This document shows, in pieces, positions 17,052 to 25,262 of a stretch of DNA of 39,031 bases. The notes below the pieces were generated by a model that was given only the letters and a program-made list of their open reading frames with translations, was not told the origin of the DNA and made no database searches. Location of the stretch: contig JBCBKL010000027.1 in the NCBI GenBank assembly GCA_038521825.1, forward strand, positions 1-39,031, written 5' to 3'. How positions within the stretch are numbered: position 1 is the first letter of the stretch; every line of letters begins with the position of its first letter. The translations under genes and the position numbers were made by a program. The stretch is from JBCBKL01 sp038521825. GTDB lineage: Bacteria; Pseudomonadota; Alphaproteobacteria; Rhodobacterales; Rhodobacteraceae.

Positions 17052-17184
17052 CACAAGTGTCTCTCCCGGCACATCGCCCGTCTTCATTATGCGGTCTACA
17101 CTGAGAGTGTGTTAACGCGCAAAGATTGTGCCGATCAAATCTGCACAAGTGGCGGAAAAATACCACAAACAGCGACACAAAGAC

Positions 17185-18507
17185 CTAGTCGATCAAAGTG
17201 CCCGCGAGCGAGTTGGCGCCAGATGCGTCAACCATGACCGTCCGCAGATCGCCGACACCAACCTCAGCCTGATCCACGTGAACCGCGTGCAGGTATTCGG
17301 ATTTTCCGACCATCTGGCCCGCCTTCCGACCCGGCTTTTCAAACAGGACCCTTACATCGCGCCCGACCATCGCATCCTGAAGCTTGCGCTGTTGTTTGGT
17401 GATCAGGGCTTGCAGCCGTTGCAGCCTGTCGTCCGCCACATCCGCGGCCACCTGCTCCCGCTCGGCCGCCGGTGTGCCGGGCCGCGTTGAGTATTTGAAA
17501 GAATAGGCATAGCCATATTCGACAGTTTCGATCAGATCGAGCGTGGCCTGAAAGTCGTCATCCGTCTCTTCGGGAAAGCCGACTATGAAATCACCTGACA
17601 GCAGGATATCGGGCCGCGCGGCGCGGATGCGTTCGATCAGCCGAACATAGCTTTCTGCCGTATGGCTGCGGTTCATGCGCTTGAGGATCCGGTCCGAGCC
17701 CGACTGCACCGGCAAATGCAGATACGGCATCAGCTTTTCGCATTCTCCATGCGCCGCAATCAAGTCGTCGGTCATGTCATTGGGATGCGAGGTAGTAAAG
17801 CGGATCCGCTCCAGCCCATCGATGTCGTTCAGGGCCCAGATCAGGCTGGCGAGGCTCCAATCGCCATCCGTGCCTGCCCCGTGATAGGCGTTCACATTCT
17901 GGCCCAACAGCGTGATTTCCCTAACGCCGCGTTCGACCAGATCACGCGCCTCGGCCAGTACTCGGTCGACCGGGCGCGATACTTCAGCGCCTCGCGTATA
18001 AGGTACAACGCAGAACGCGCAGAATTTGTCGCATCCTTCCTGCACTGTCAGAAAGGCTGTCGGCCCCCGTTGGGCCTTTGGGCGACCGGACAGATGATCA
18101 AACTTGTCCTCTTCGGGGAAATCCGTATCGAGCGCCTTTTGGCCATCCACGACCTTCGCCTCCATTGCGGGCAGGCGGTGATAGCTTTGGGGTCCAACGA
18201 CCAGATCAACCATCGGCTGACGACGCATGATCTCCTGGCCCTCGGCCTGGGCAACGCAACCCGCCACACCAATCTTCAGGTCCGGTTTGGCCGCCTTGAG
18301 TCCCTTGAAACGACCCAATTCGGAATACACCTTTTCTGCGGCCTTTTCGCGGATATGACAGGTGTTCAGCAGGATCATGTCCGCGTCATCGGGCGAGGCG
18401 GTCTGTTCATACCCCTGACCGCCCAGGGCCTCGGCCATGCGCTCGCTGTCGTAGACATTCATCTGGCAACCATAGGTCTTGATAAAGAGCTTCTTAGGGC
18501 CGGTCAT
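17185..18507 (-). CDS. miaB: tRNA-2-methylthio-N6-dimethylallyladenosine synthase
   Basis: MiaB adds the 2-methylthio group to i6A37 in tRNAs. The 440-aa protein has the N-terminal [4Fe-4S] ligands Cys14 (YGCQMN), Cys50 (NTCHIR) and Cys84 (GCVAQ), and the radical-SAM cluster Cys159-x3-Cys163-x2-Cys166 (CDKFCAFC). A TRAM domain ends the protein. The start is the ATG giving MTGPKKLF; a TTG five codons earlier is less likely. First gene of the miaB ... phoH-ybeY-corC-lnt run. Confidence 0.97.
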   Translation of the reverse strand: MTGPKKLFIKTYGCQMNVYDSERMAEALGGQGYEQTASPDDADMILLNTCHIREKAAEKVYSELGRFKGLKAAKPDLKIGVAGCVAQAEGQEIMRRQPMVDLVVGPQSYHRLPAMEAKVVDGQKALDTDFPEEDKFDHLSGRPKAQRGPTAFLTVQEGCDKFCAFCVVPYTRGAEVSRPVDRVLAEARDLVERGVREITLLGQNVNAYHGAGTDGDWSLASLIWALNDIDGLERIRFTTSHPNDMTDDLIAAHGECEKLMPYLHLPVQSGSDRILKRMNRSHTAESYVRLIERIRAARPDILLSGDFIVGFPEETDDDFQATLDLIETVEYGYAYSFKYSTRPGTPAAEREQVAADVADDRLQRLQALITKQQRKLQDAMVGRDVRVLFEKPGRKAGQMVGKSEYLHAVHVDQAEVGVGDLRTVMVDASGANSLAGTLID

Positions 18508-18618
18508 GGCATGTGCCTGCAATCTTGGGGATCAGGCGGTGCAGATAGCAGGGCTTAACCAAGCTTGCAATGCAGAGGGACTTGTCCGACCCTCGTGGAA
18601 AAAGATAACGAGGCAGGG

Positions 18619-19482
18619 ATGCGGTATGCCGACCTGAACCACTTTCTGAACGACGGCCTGACACAATTGGTCAAAGGGCCGATTGCCGTGATCCTCGTGG
18701 AAGACGACGTCGAGGTTGGCACGACGATCCGGCATCATCGCGAGGTGGGATTTCGCAACATCATCGTACTGATGCACAACGCGCTTCCGCTTGACCCGGA
18801 GCTGGAACAGGGCGTGGCGCGGGTCAGCTATGATCTCTTTGCTCCAGCGGCCGTCACACGGGCCATCAACGGCCTTATCGAACTTACGCACGGCCGCTGG
18901 TTATACTATTGCTACAATGCCGAATACCTCTTTTTCCCATTTTGCGAGACACGCGGCGTGGTCGAGATGCTGACCTTTCACGCCGAGGAGCGGCGGGCCG
19001 CGATGCTGACCTATGTCGTCGACCTTTATGCCGACGATCTGACTGCTTTTGGCAACGCGGTGTCACTGGATCAGGCGCATCTGGACCGGGCGGGATACTA
19101 TGCTCTTGCACGGACCGCAGAGGACGGCAGGCCCAAAGAGCGGCAGCTTGATTTCTATGGCGGGCTGCGCTGGCGGTTTGAGGAACACGTGCCCTACGAG
19201 CGGCGCAAGATCGACCGCATCGGCCTTTTCAAGTCGAAACCGGGGCTTGAGCTGCAGCCAAACAACACATTCAACGATGAGGAATACAACACCTTCGCGT
19301 GCCCATGGCATCATAACCTGACGGCCGCCATCTGCTCTTTCCGGGCCGCCAAAGCACTGCGGAGCAACCCAGGCAGCAGGCGCGCGATCGACACCTTTCG
19401 CTGGCACAATTCTGCACCATTCGAATGGCATTCACGACAATTGCTGGATCTGGGACTTATGGAACCTGGGCAGTGGTTCTGA
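18619..19482 (+). CDS. Conserved-looking unknown protein, possibly glycosyltransferase-like
   Basis: A 287-aa soluble protein starting MRYADLNHFLND with AGG five bases before the ATG. The first half reads as an alternating alpha-beta fold: GPIAVILVEDDVEVGTTIRHH, FRNIIVLMHN, and later GRWLYYCYNAEYLFFPF, which resembles the nucleotide-sugar half of a GT-A fold. The C-terminal half has NTFNDEEYNTFACPWHHNLTA-like blocks rich in aromatic and His residues. I have seen the PWHHNLTAAICSFRA block in Roseobacter proteins without known function. It sits alone between divergent miaB and convergent irr. The glycosyltransferase reading is only a suggestion. Confidence 0.8.
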   Translation: MRYADLNHFLNDGLTQLVKGPIAVILVEDDVEVGTTIRHHREVGFRNIIVLMHNALPLDPELEQGVARVSYDLFAPAAVTRAINGLIELTHGRWLYYCYNAEYLFFPFCETRGVVEMLTFHAEERRAAMLTYVVDLYADDLTAFGNAVSLDQAHLDRAGYYALARTAEDGRPKERQLDFYGGLRWRFEEHVPYERRKIDRIGLFKSKPGLELQPNNTFNDEEYNTFACPWHHNLTAAICSFRAAKALRSNPGSRRAIDTFRWHNSAPFEWHSRQLLDLGLMEPGQWF

Positions 19483-19491
19483 AGGAACGCT

Positions 19492-19911
19492 TTAGACCTT
19501 GCGGCGCAGGCGGATCACCACGTCGACCGAGGCAATCTCGGCACCCTCAGGCGCGTCGGGCACACGGGAAATGACCAGCTGATCGGCAGGAGCATCGGTC
19601 AGGCGCGCCTCGTCCTCCCAATAGAAATGCGGGTGATCGTGTGTGTTGGTGTCGAAATAGCTCTTCGAGCCATCGACCGTGACTTCCTGCAGCAGGCCTG
19701 CATCGCAGAACGCTTTGAGGGTGTTGTAAACGGTGGCAAGAGACACCGCGTCGCCCTCGGCCTTCGCCGCTTCAAAGAGGCTCTCGGCCGTGACATGACG
19801 GTGCTGGCCGTCGCCAATGAGCAACGCCGCCAGCGTCACACGCTGACGGGTCGGGCGAAGACCTGCTCCCACCAACCACTTTGCGCCGGTGTCATGTCCG
19901 GTGTTTGTCAT
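19492..19911 (-). CDS. irr: Fur-family iron response regulator Irr
   Basis: A 139-aa Fur-superfamily repressor/activator. The winged-helix part is visible in GLRPTRQRVTLAALLIG and SLATVYNTLKAFCDAGLLQEV. The dimer region begins with HDHPHFYWEDE. It lacks the CxxC zinc pairs of Fur and the N-terminal heme motif of Bradyrhizobium Irr, as is usual for Rhodobacterales Irr, which responds to heme and iron. It is divergent from fabA, the arrangement I associate with irr in this order. Convergent with the gene at its 3' end, 9 bases apart. Confidence 0.88.
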   Translation of the reverse strand: MTNTGHDTGAKWLVGAGLRPTRQRVTLAALLIGDGQHRHVTAESLFEAAKAEGDAVSLATVYNTLKAFCDAGLLQEVTVDGSKSYFDTNTHDHPHFYWEDEARLTDAPADQLVISRVPDAPEGAEIASVDVVIRLRRKV

Positions 19912-19936
19912 CTCGGCCTCAACTCAAACCTTTCCT

Positions 19937-19966
19937 TATATAATGGGCCTAAACCAAGATTTTCAA
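19937..19966 (-). promoter_or_regulatory. Putative irr promoter
   Basis: On the minus strand TTGAAA, an 18-base spacer and TATATA, 26 bases before the irr start. The short AT-rich stretch stands out in the surrounding GC-rich DNA. No clear Irr box (ICE) could be seen across it. Confidence 0.55.
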
Positions 19967-20018
19967 TCGGAAACCCGTCTGGCGCCAGCGCGGCGCAAGG
20001 TCACAAACCGGTCATCCC

Positions 20019-20048
20019 TTGCGAATTGGGGAAGGGCGGTGCTAGAGG
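20019..20048 (+). promoter_or_regulatory. Putative fabA operon promoter
   Basis: TTGCGA and TAGAGG with an 18-base spacer, about 40 bases before fabA. The -35 is good, the -10 weak. Confidence 0.45.
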
Positions 20049-20085
20049 GGCCTGACCTAACGCGCAGCCAAGGAGACGCGCCAGA

Positions 20086-20598
20086 ATGGCCGGATACCCC
20101 ACCAGTTTCGACAAAGAAGACCTGCTGAAATGCGCGCGGGGTGAATTATTCGGGCCCGGGAACGCCCAACTGCCCGAACCGCCAATGCTGATGATGGACC
20201 GGATCACTGACGTCTCTGCCGATGGTGGCGCACACGGCAAGGGCCATGTGGTGGCCGAGTTCGATATCGATCCTGACCTCTGGTTCTTCAAGTGTCACTT
20301 TCCCGGCAATCCTATCATGCCCGGCTGTCTTGGCCTTGACGGGCTGTGGCAGTTGACGGGGTTCAACCTCGGTTGGCGGGGCTGGCAAGGGCTCGGCATG
20401 GCGCTTGGTGTGGGTGAGGTCAAGCTGACTGGTATGGTCACACCAACCCGCACCATGATCCGTTATTTCGTCGATTTCACCCGCGTCATCGACCGCAAAC
20501 TCAAGATGGGTGTCGCCGATGGACGGGTTGAGGCAGACGGCGAAGAGATTTATGTCGTTAAGGGCATGAAAGTCGGCCTGTCGACGGGCAACGACTAG
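20086..20598 (+). CDS. fabA: 3-hydroxydecanoyl-ACP dehydratase/isomerase
   Basis: FabA dehydrates beta-hydroxyacyl-ACP and isomerises trans-2- to cis-3-decenoyl-ACP, the branch point for unsaturated fatty acids in the cytoplasm. The 170-aa hot-dog protein has the catalytic His71 in CHFPGNPIMPG and Asp85 in LGLDGLWQ. AAGGAG lies upstream. It heads a fabA-fabB-fabI set, with 19 bases to fabB. Divergent from irr. Confidence 0.98.
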   Translation: MAGYPTSFDKEDLLKCARGELFGPGNAQLPEPPMLMMDRITDVSADGGAHGKGHVVAEFDIDPDLWFFKCHFPGNPIMPGCLGLDGLWQLTGFNLGWRGWQGLGMALGVGEVKLTGMVTPTRTMIRYFVDFTRVIDRKLKMGVADGRVEADGEEIYVVKGMKVGLSTGND

Positions 20599-20617
20599 GG
20601 TCGAGAGGAGGCTGCCG

Positions 20618-21850
20618 ATGCGCCGTGTCGTTGTCACCGGTCTGGGGATCGTGTCGTCTATCGGGAATAACGTGGCTGAGGTCCTCGAAAGCCTGAAGGC
20701 GGGCCGCTCGGGGATCGAGGCCAGCCCCGACATGCAGCATTACGGCTTTCGCAGCCAGGTTGCTGGTACCATCAACATCGATGTGGCCGAACATGTCGAC
20801 AAACGGACCCTGCGTTTCATGGGGCCAGGCGCGGCCTATGCCCAAATCGCAATGGATCAGGCCATCGCAGATGCGGGGCTCGAAGAAAGCGATGTCGTCA
20901 ATCCGCGCACCGGGCTAGTCGCCGGGTCCGGCGGACCATCGACCAGCGCTATGCTGATCGCGCACCAAACGGTGCTCAAGAACATGGCGCCCAAGCGGAT
21001 CGGCCCCTTTGCCGTACCCAAGTGTATGTCATCGACGATCAGCGCGAACCTTGCCACCGCGAACAAGATCAAGGGCATCAACTATTCAATCACCTCAGCC
21101 TGCTCGACGTCGCTGCACTGTATCGGCAACGCGGCCGAGCAGATCATGATGGGCAAGCAGGACGTGATGTTCGCGGGTGGTGGCGAAGAACTGGACTGGA
21201 CTCTGTCCTGTCTCTTCGACGCCATGGGTGCGATGTCTTCGAAATACAATGACACGCCGGATCGGGCCTCACGCGCTTTTGACGAAAACCGGGACGGGTT
21301 CGTGATCTCGGGCGGCGGCGGCATTGTCGTTCTGGAAGAGCTTGAGCGCGCCAAGGCGCGCGGCGCGAAAATTTATGCCGAAGTCACCGGATACGCGGCC
21401 ACCTCGGACGGTCACGACATGGTGGCCCCCTCGGGCGAAGGGGCGGAGCTGGCCATGCGGCTGGCGCTCGACACGCTGCCCGCCGGGCGTCAGGTCGGCT
21501 ATATCAACGCCCACGGCACCTCGACGCCCGCAGGCGACGCGCCGGAGATCGCCGCCGTGCGCCGCGCCTTCGGGAACCGGCCGCAACAACCCCCGGTCAG
21601 CTCAACCAAGTCCATGACCGGCCACGCCCAGGGGGCCGCCGGTGCCCTTGAGGCCGTGTTCAGCCTCCTGATGCTGGAACATGATTTCATCACACCGTCG
21701 ATCAATGTCGAGACGCTCGACGAGGCCTTTGAGCCCGAAGAGATTGCCACCCGCCTTGTCGAAAACGCAGGGCTTGACTCCGTCATGACCAACTCCTTCG
21801 GCTTTGGCGGCACCAACGGGTCAATGATCCTTTCGAAATACCACGGGTAA
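20618..21850 (+). CDS. fabB: 3-oxoacyl-ACP synthase I (KAS I)
   Basis: FabB elongates acyl-ACP, including the unsaturated branch from FabA. The 410-aa thiolase-fold enzyme has the Cys-His-His triad: Cys162 in TSACSTSLH, His299 in NAHGTST and His336 in SMTGHAQG. The late GFGGTNGS loop is present. GAGGAG precedes the ATG at 7 bases. Pairing with fabA points to FabB rather than FabF. Followed by fabI after 9 bases. Confidence 0.98.
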   Translation: MRRVVVTGLGIVSSIGNNVAEVLESLKAGRSGIEASPDMQHYGFRSQVAGTINIDVAEHVDKRTLRFMGPGAAYAQIAMDQAIADAGLEESDVVNPRTGLVAGSGGPSTSAMLIAHQTVLKNMAPKRIGPFAVPKCMSSTISANLATANKIKGINYSITSACSTSLHCIGNAAEQIMMGKQDVMFAGGGEELDWTLSCLFDAMGAMSSKYNDTPDRASRAFDENRDGFVISGGGGIVVLEELERAKARGAKIYAEVTGYAATSDGHDMVAPSGEGAELAMRLALDTLPAGRQVGYINAHGTSTPAGDAPEIAAVRRAFGNRPQQPPVSSTKSMTGHAQGAAGALEAVFSLLMLEHDFITPSINVETLDEAFEPEEIATRLVENAGLDSVMTNSFGFGGTNGSMILSKYHG

Positions 21851-21859
21851 GATTTGCAG

Positions 21860-22651
21860 ATGTCGGGATTGCTTGCAGGAAAACGCGGCCTGATCATGGG
21901 TGTGGCCAACGACCGTTCGATTGCATGGGGCATAGCGAAATCCATGCACGAGGCCGGGGCCGAGCTTGCATTCACCTACCAGGGTGACGCGTTCGGATCA
22001 CGTCTGAAGCCGCTGGCCGAAAGCATTGGATCCGATTTCATGGTCGACGTGGATGTCACCGATGACGACAGCCTGGATCGGGCCTTTTCCGATCTCGAAG
22101 CGCGCTGGCCAACCCTTGATTTCGTCGTCCACGCCATTGCCTTTTCCGACAAGTCGGAATTGACTGGCCGGTTTCTGAATACGTCGCGGGCGAATTTCAA
22201 ACACTCGATGGATGTCAGCGCCTATTCATTCATCGAAGTCGCGCGGCGGGCCCATCCATTAATGTGCGAAAATGGGGGCACCCTGATGACCCTCACCTAT
22301 CAGGGTTCGAACCGGGTCGTGCCGAACTACAACGTCATGGGCGTCGCAAAGGCCGCACTGGAAAGCATAACGCGGTATCTGGCGAACGACCTCGGCCCCG
22401 AGGGTATCCGGGTCAATGCAATCTCGCCGGGCCCGATGAAGACGCTGGCCGGCGCGGCCATCGGCGGTGCCCGCAAGACCTACAAGCACACCGACGCCAA
22501 TGCGCCCCTTCGCTCCAACGCGACGCTCGAGGCAGTAGGAGCCACGGCCGTGTACCTCGCCTCGGATGGCGGGGCCTGCACGACGGGCGAGATCATCCGG
22601 GTCGATGGCGGATATCACGTTCTCGGGATGCCGCAGCCGGATCATCTCTGA
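21860..22651 (+). CDS. fabI: Enoyl-ACP reductase (NADH)
   Basis: FabI reduces trans-2-enoyl-ACP, the last step of each elongation round. The 263-aa SDR has the nucleotide-binding GVANDRSIAWGIAK and the active-site Tyr147, Tyr157 and Lys164 (YxxxxxxK spacing, YNVMGVAK), typical of the triclosan-sensitive FabI group. The start is the ATG giving MSGLLAGKRG; a TTG two codons earlier is also open. It is 9 bases after fabB, in one operon. Confidence 0.97.
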   Translation: MSGLLAGKRGLIMGVANDRSIAWGIAKSMHEAGAELAFTYQGDAFGSRLKPLAESIGSDFMVDVDVTDDDSLDRAFSDLEARWPTLDFVVHAIAFSDKSELTGRFLNTSRANFKHSMDVSAYSFIEVARRAHPLMCENGGTLMTLTYQGSNRVVPNYNVMGVAKAALESITRYLANDLGPEGIRVNAISPGPMKTLAGAAIGGARKTYKHTDANAPLRSNATLEAVGATAVYLASDGGACTTGEIIRVDGGYHVLGMPQPDHL

Positions 22652-22689
22652 CGTCCAAGTTGTGCCGCATTGCTGCGCTATCGAAACCC

Positions 22690-22998
22690 ATGGATCAAAG
22701 AACAATCCGACAGGAAAAACGTCAGCGACGGTCACGGCGCAGCCGCATGGTCGCCCGTCTGTTGATACCGATACTGATGCTGAGCATATCCTACGCGCTT
22801 TGGTCTGATCCCGGCATTGCAAAAAAGCTGCGAGAGGGTCACGCCATCGCCTTCGACATCGCCCAGGCGCTTTTTGAACGGCATCGGGACCAGCAGGCCC
22901 AGGCCAACATCGTGGCTGAACCACCCCCAATCGCGGTCCAAACCCTGCCGCAAAGCCAGGTTCCGATCAGGCGGCCAGCGGTTGCGATCACGCCCTAG
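22690..22998 (+). CDS. Single-TM small protein of unknown function
   Basis: A 102-aa protein. A strongly basic N-terminus (MDQRTIRQEKRQRRSRRSR) precedes one TM helix (residues ~20-37, MVARLLIPILMLSISYAL), then a helical segment (IAKKLREGHAIAFDIAQALFERHRD) and a Pro/Gln-rich end. The positive-inside rule puts the N-terminus in the cytoplasm. It lies 38 bases after fabI. Its 3' end overlaps the convergent E1 gene by 11 bases. No good ribosome site is seen, so the start is uncertain. Function unknown. Confidence 0.65.
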   Translation: MDQRTIRQEKRQRRSRRSRMVARLLIPILMLSISYALWSDPGIAKKLREGHAIAFDIAQALFERHRDQQAQANIVAEPPPIAVQTLPQSQVPIRRPAVAITP

Positions 22999-25177
22999 GC
23001 GACACGCCACACAGGTGTTTGGCCGCGGCAATGATCTCCTCGACCGATGGCAACGTTGCCGCATAGGCAGGACCGGTCGCGATAAAGCTGTCCTCGGCCG
23101 TCACACGCGCCATTGACGTTAGCCCGGCCTCGGCCAGATGCGCCATGACACCCTCTGCCACACCGCCCGACCTGCGGGTTTCGTCAACGATGAGGATATT
23201 GTGACAGGGGCTTAACGCCTTCAACAAGGCGTCAACGGGAAGCGGCGCCAGCCAACGCAAATCGATAATTCGGGTCGTGACCCCCGCCACCTCGATCTGA
23301 GGTAACGCCTTTTGCGACAGATATCGCCCGTTTCCGAACGTGACGATGGCCAGGTCCTCACCATCGCCATGCACCCCAACCTGACCGAATTCGATCCGCT
23401 GATCGGGTTCGGGGTATGTTGCCATCCACGCCCCGTCCCCCGGTTCCAGATCCCGCATCGGGTAAAGCGCAATAGGTTCGAGGAAGATACAGACCCGCTG
23501 TTCCTCCCGCGCGAGCCGGTGGCATTCCCGAAGCATCATGGCGGCCTCGGAACCGGTCGAGGGGCACGCCACGATCAAACCCGGAATGTCGCGCAAAACC
23601 CCCAGCGCGTTGTCATTGTGGAAATGCCCGCCAAAGCCCTTCTGATACCCAAGCCCGGCAACCCGCACGACCATAGGGTTGGTCCATTGCCCATCCGAAA
23701 AGAACGGCAAAGTAGCGGCCTCACCCCTGATCTGGTCTTCGGCGTTGTGCAGATAGGCCAGAAACTGGATCTCGGGCATTGGCACAAATCCGTTGTGCGC
23801 CATCCCGATGGCAAGCCCGAGGATCGATTGTTCGTCAAGCAAAGTGTCGACCACCCGGTCACGCCCAAACCGGGCCTGCAAGCGCTGCGTGACACCATAG
23901 ACCCCACCCTTACGACCAATATCCTCTCCCATCAGGATGGTTTCGGGATGGGCCAGCATGAGGTCCGCAATGGCCCAGTTAATCAACTTTGCCATCGGCT
24001 GTGGTTCAGCCATCTGAGCCAGATCATTGCCGAAGGCAGCCGCGCGATCCGCCTTGTTGGGCGTATTGCGCCGGGTGCTATTGCGTTTCGGTGGGATCAG
24101 GCTTCGCATCACGTCTGCAGCGGTTTGCAGATGCGGGGCCGACCCGATCTCCAAGGCATCCTTCCGCACATCGTTCAGGATCTGTTCATAGATCTGGATG
24201 ACAGCGTCCGGCTCTTGCCCAGCTTCGACAAGGTGCCGTGCCGTAAACAAGAGCGGATCGCGCGCCTCGTCAGCCTCAACCTCGGCCCTGCCCAGATAGC
24301 TGGTGACCAGGTCAGCGCCGGCATGACCATACAGCCGCACGGTCCGCAGATGCAGGAAGGCCGGCCTGCGATGCGTACGAACATGATGGGCGGCCTCTTC
24401 CGCCGCCGCGTGAGTTGCAACGGGATCGCATCCATCGGCCTCGACATAATGGATGCCCGGCCGATGCTGCATCGACGCCTTCACCCATCCCGGGGGGGTC
24501 TTGACTGAAATGCCAATCCCGTTGTCTTCGCAGCAGAAAAGCAGCGGCAGAGGCGCGCCGTTGGCTACGGTCCACCCCGCCGCATTAATCGCGCCCTGAG
24601 CAGTGGAGTGGTTGAGGGACGCGTCACCAAAGCTGGCCAAAACGATGCCATCAGGCGGCATCAGGGCGTGTTCAGGACGAACCCGGCGCGCCAGCCCAAT
24701 GGAATACGCCGCGCCAACCGCCTTTGGCAAATGGCTGGCGATGGTCGAGGTCTGCGGCGGGATCATCAAGGCGCGTGACCCGAGAACCTTGTGCCGGCCT
24801 CCACTTGTCGGATCGTTGGAGGAACAGGCGAAGGACAAAAGCATGTCGCGACAAACGTCCTGCCCCAACTGTGCCGCGCGGGCAATCTGAAAGGCTGCGT
24901 CACGATAGTGCAAGAAAGCCATGTCAGTTGGCCGCAACGCCTCAGCCACGGCCGCCATTCCCTCGTGACCGGATGAGCCGATTGTATAAAAGCCCTCACC
25001 GCGGCCCTGCATCGCACGCGCCTCGATATCGAGGGCACGGGACAGACACTGCGATCGGAAAAGGCTCGGCAGCCGCTCGGCGGAAAGATCCGGCGGCACC
25101 AGCGCAACCTGTGGCAAATCACCCGAAGCGACACGCCGCAGGAAATTCTCGTGAACGATACGAACCCGATCATCCAT
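22988..25177 (-). CDS. Fused alpha-beta E1 of a 2-oxoacid dehydrogenase complex
   Basis: A 729-aa thiamine-diphosphate enzyme in which E1-alpha (about residues 30-355) and E1-beta (about 393-729) are joined by a basic linker. The ThDP-Mg motif runs from GDA at 184-186 to DNG ending near 220 (GDASLNHSTAQ ... CEDNGIGIS); GDA replaces GDG, a variant I know from branched-chain-type E1s. The beta half has MGEDIGRKGGVYGVT and QIRGEAA. The most likely role is decarboxylating a branched-chain 2-oxoacid; pyruvate is less likely. No E2 or E3 gene is nearby. The start MDDRVRIV is chosen because the upstream extension is low-complexity. Confidence 0.88.
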   Translation of the reverse strand: MDDRVRIVHENFLRRVASGDLPQVALVPPDLSAERLPSLFRSQCLSRALDIEARAMQGRGEGFYTIGSSGHEGMAAVAEALRPTDMAFLHYRDAAFQIARAAQLGQDVCRDMLLSFACSSNDPTSGGRHKVLGSRALMIPPQTSTIASHLPKAVGAAYSIGLARRVRPEHALMPPDGIVLASFGDASLNHSTAQGAINAAGWTVANGAPLPLLFCCEDNGIGISVKTPPGWVKASMQHRPGIHYVEADGCDPVATHAAAEEAAHHVRTHRRPAFLHLRTVRLYGHAGADLVTSYLGRAEVEADEARDPLLFTARHLVEAGQEPDAVIQIYEQILNDVRKDALEIGSAPHLQTAADVMRSLIPPKRNSTRRNTPNKADRAAAFGNDLAQMAEPQPMAKLINWAIADLMLAHPETILMGEDIGRKGGVYGVTQRLQARFGRDRVVDTLLDEQSILGLAIGMAHNGFVPMPEIQFLAYLHNAEDQIRGEAATLPFFSDGQWTNPMVVRVAGLGYQKGFGGHFHNDNALGVLRDIPGLIVACPSTGSEAAMMLRECHRLAREEQRVCIFLEPIALYPMRDLEPGDGAWMATYPEPDQRIEFGQVGVHGDGEDLAIVTFGNGRYLSQKALPQIEVAGVTTRIIDLRWLAPLPVDALLKALSPCHNILIVDETRRSGGVAEGVMAHLAEAGLTSMARVTAEDSFIATGPAYAATLPSVEEIIAAAKHLCGVSPRA

Positions 25178-25220
25178 CGGCCCGACGCCCTGCCCCTTCA
25201 CTGTTCCACAATTACTCTCG

Positions 25221-25255
25221 GGGGGTTCGGGGGGCGGAAAGCCCCCCGGGCTCCC
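25221..25255. terminator. Strong GC hairpin between gcdH and the E1 gene
   Basis: GGGGGGC and GCCCCCC form a 7-bp core stem around GGAAA. On the plus-strand RNA the stem continues outward to 15 bp (GGGGGTTC with GGGCTCCC, three G-U pairs). On the minus-strand RNA three of the outer pairs become A-C mismatches. Both flanking genes are on the minus strand. It may terminate or reduce gcdH transcription into the E1 gene, but there is no clear U-tract. Confidence 0.5.
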
Positions 25256-25262
25256 ACGGCGA

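Noticed and set aside
17095..17112. Short dyad ACACT-GAG-AGTGT upstream of the OmpA-domain gene
   Set aside because: Only 5 bp; not distinct from chance and no U-tract.
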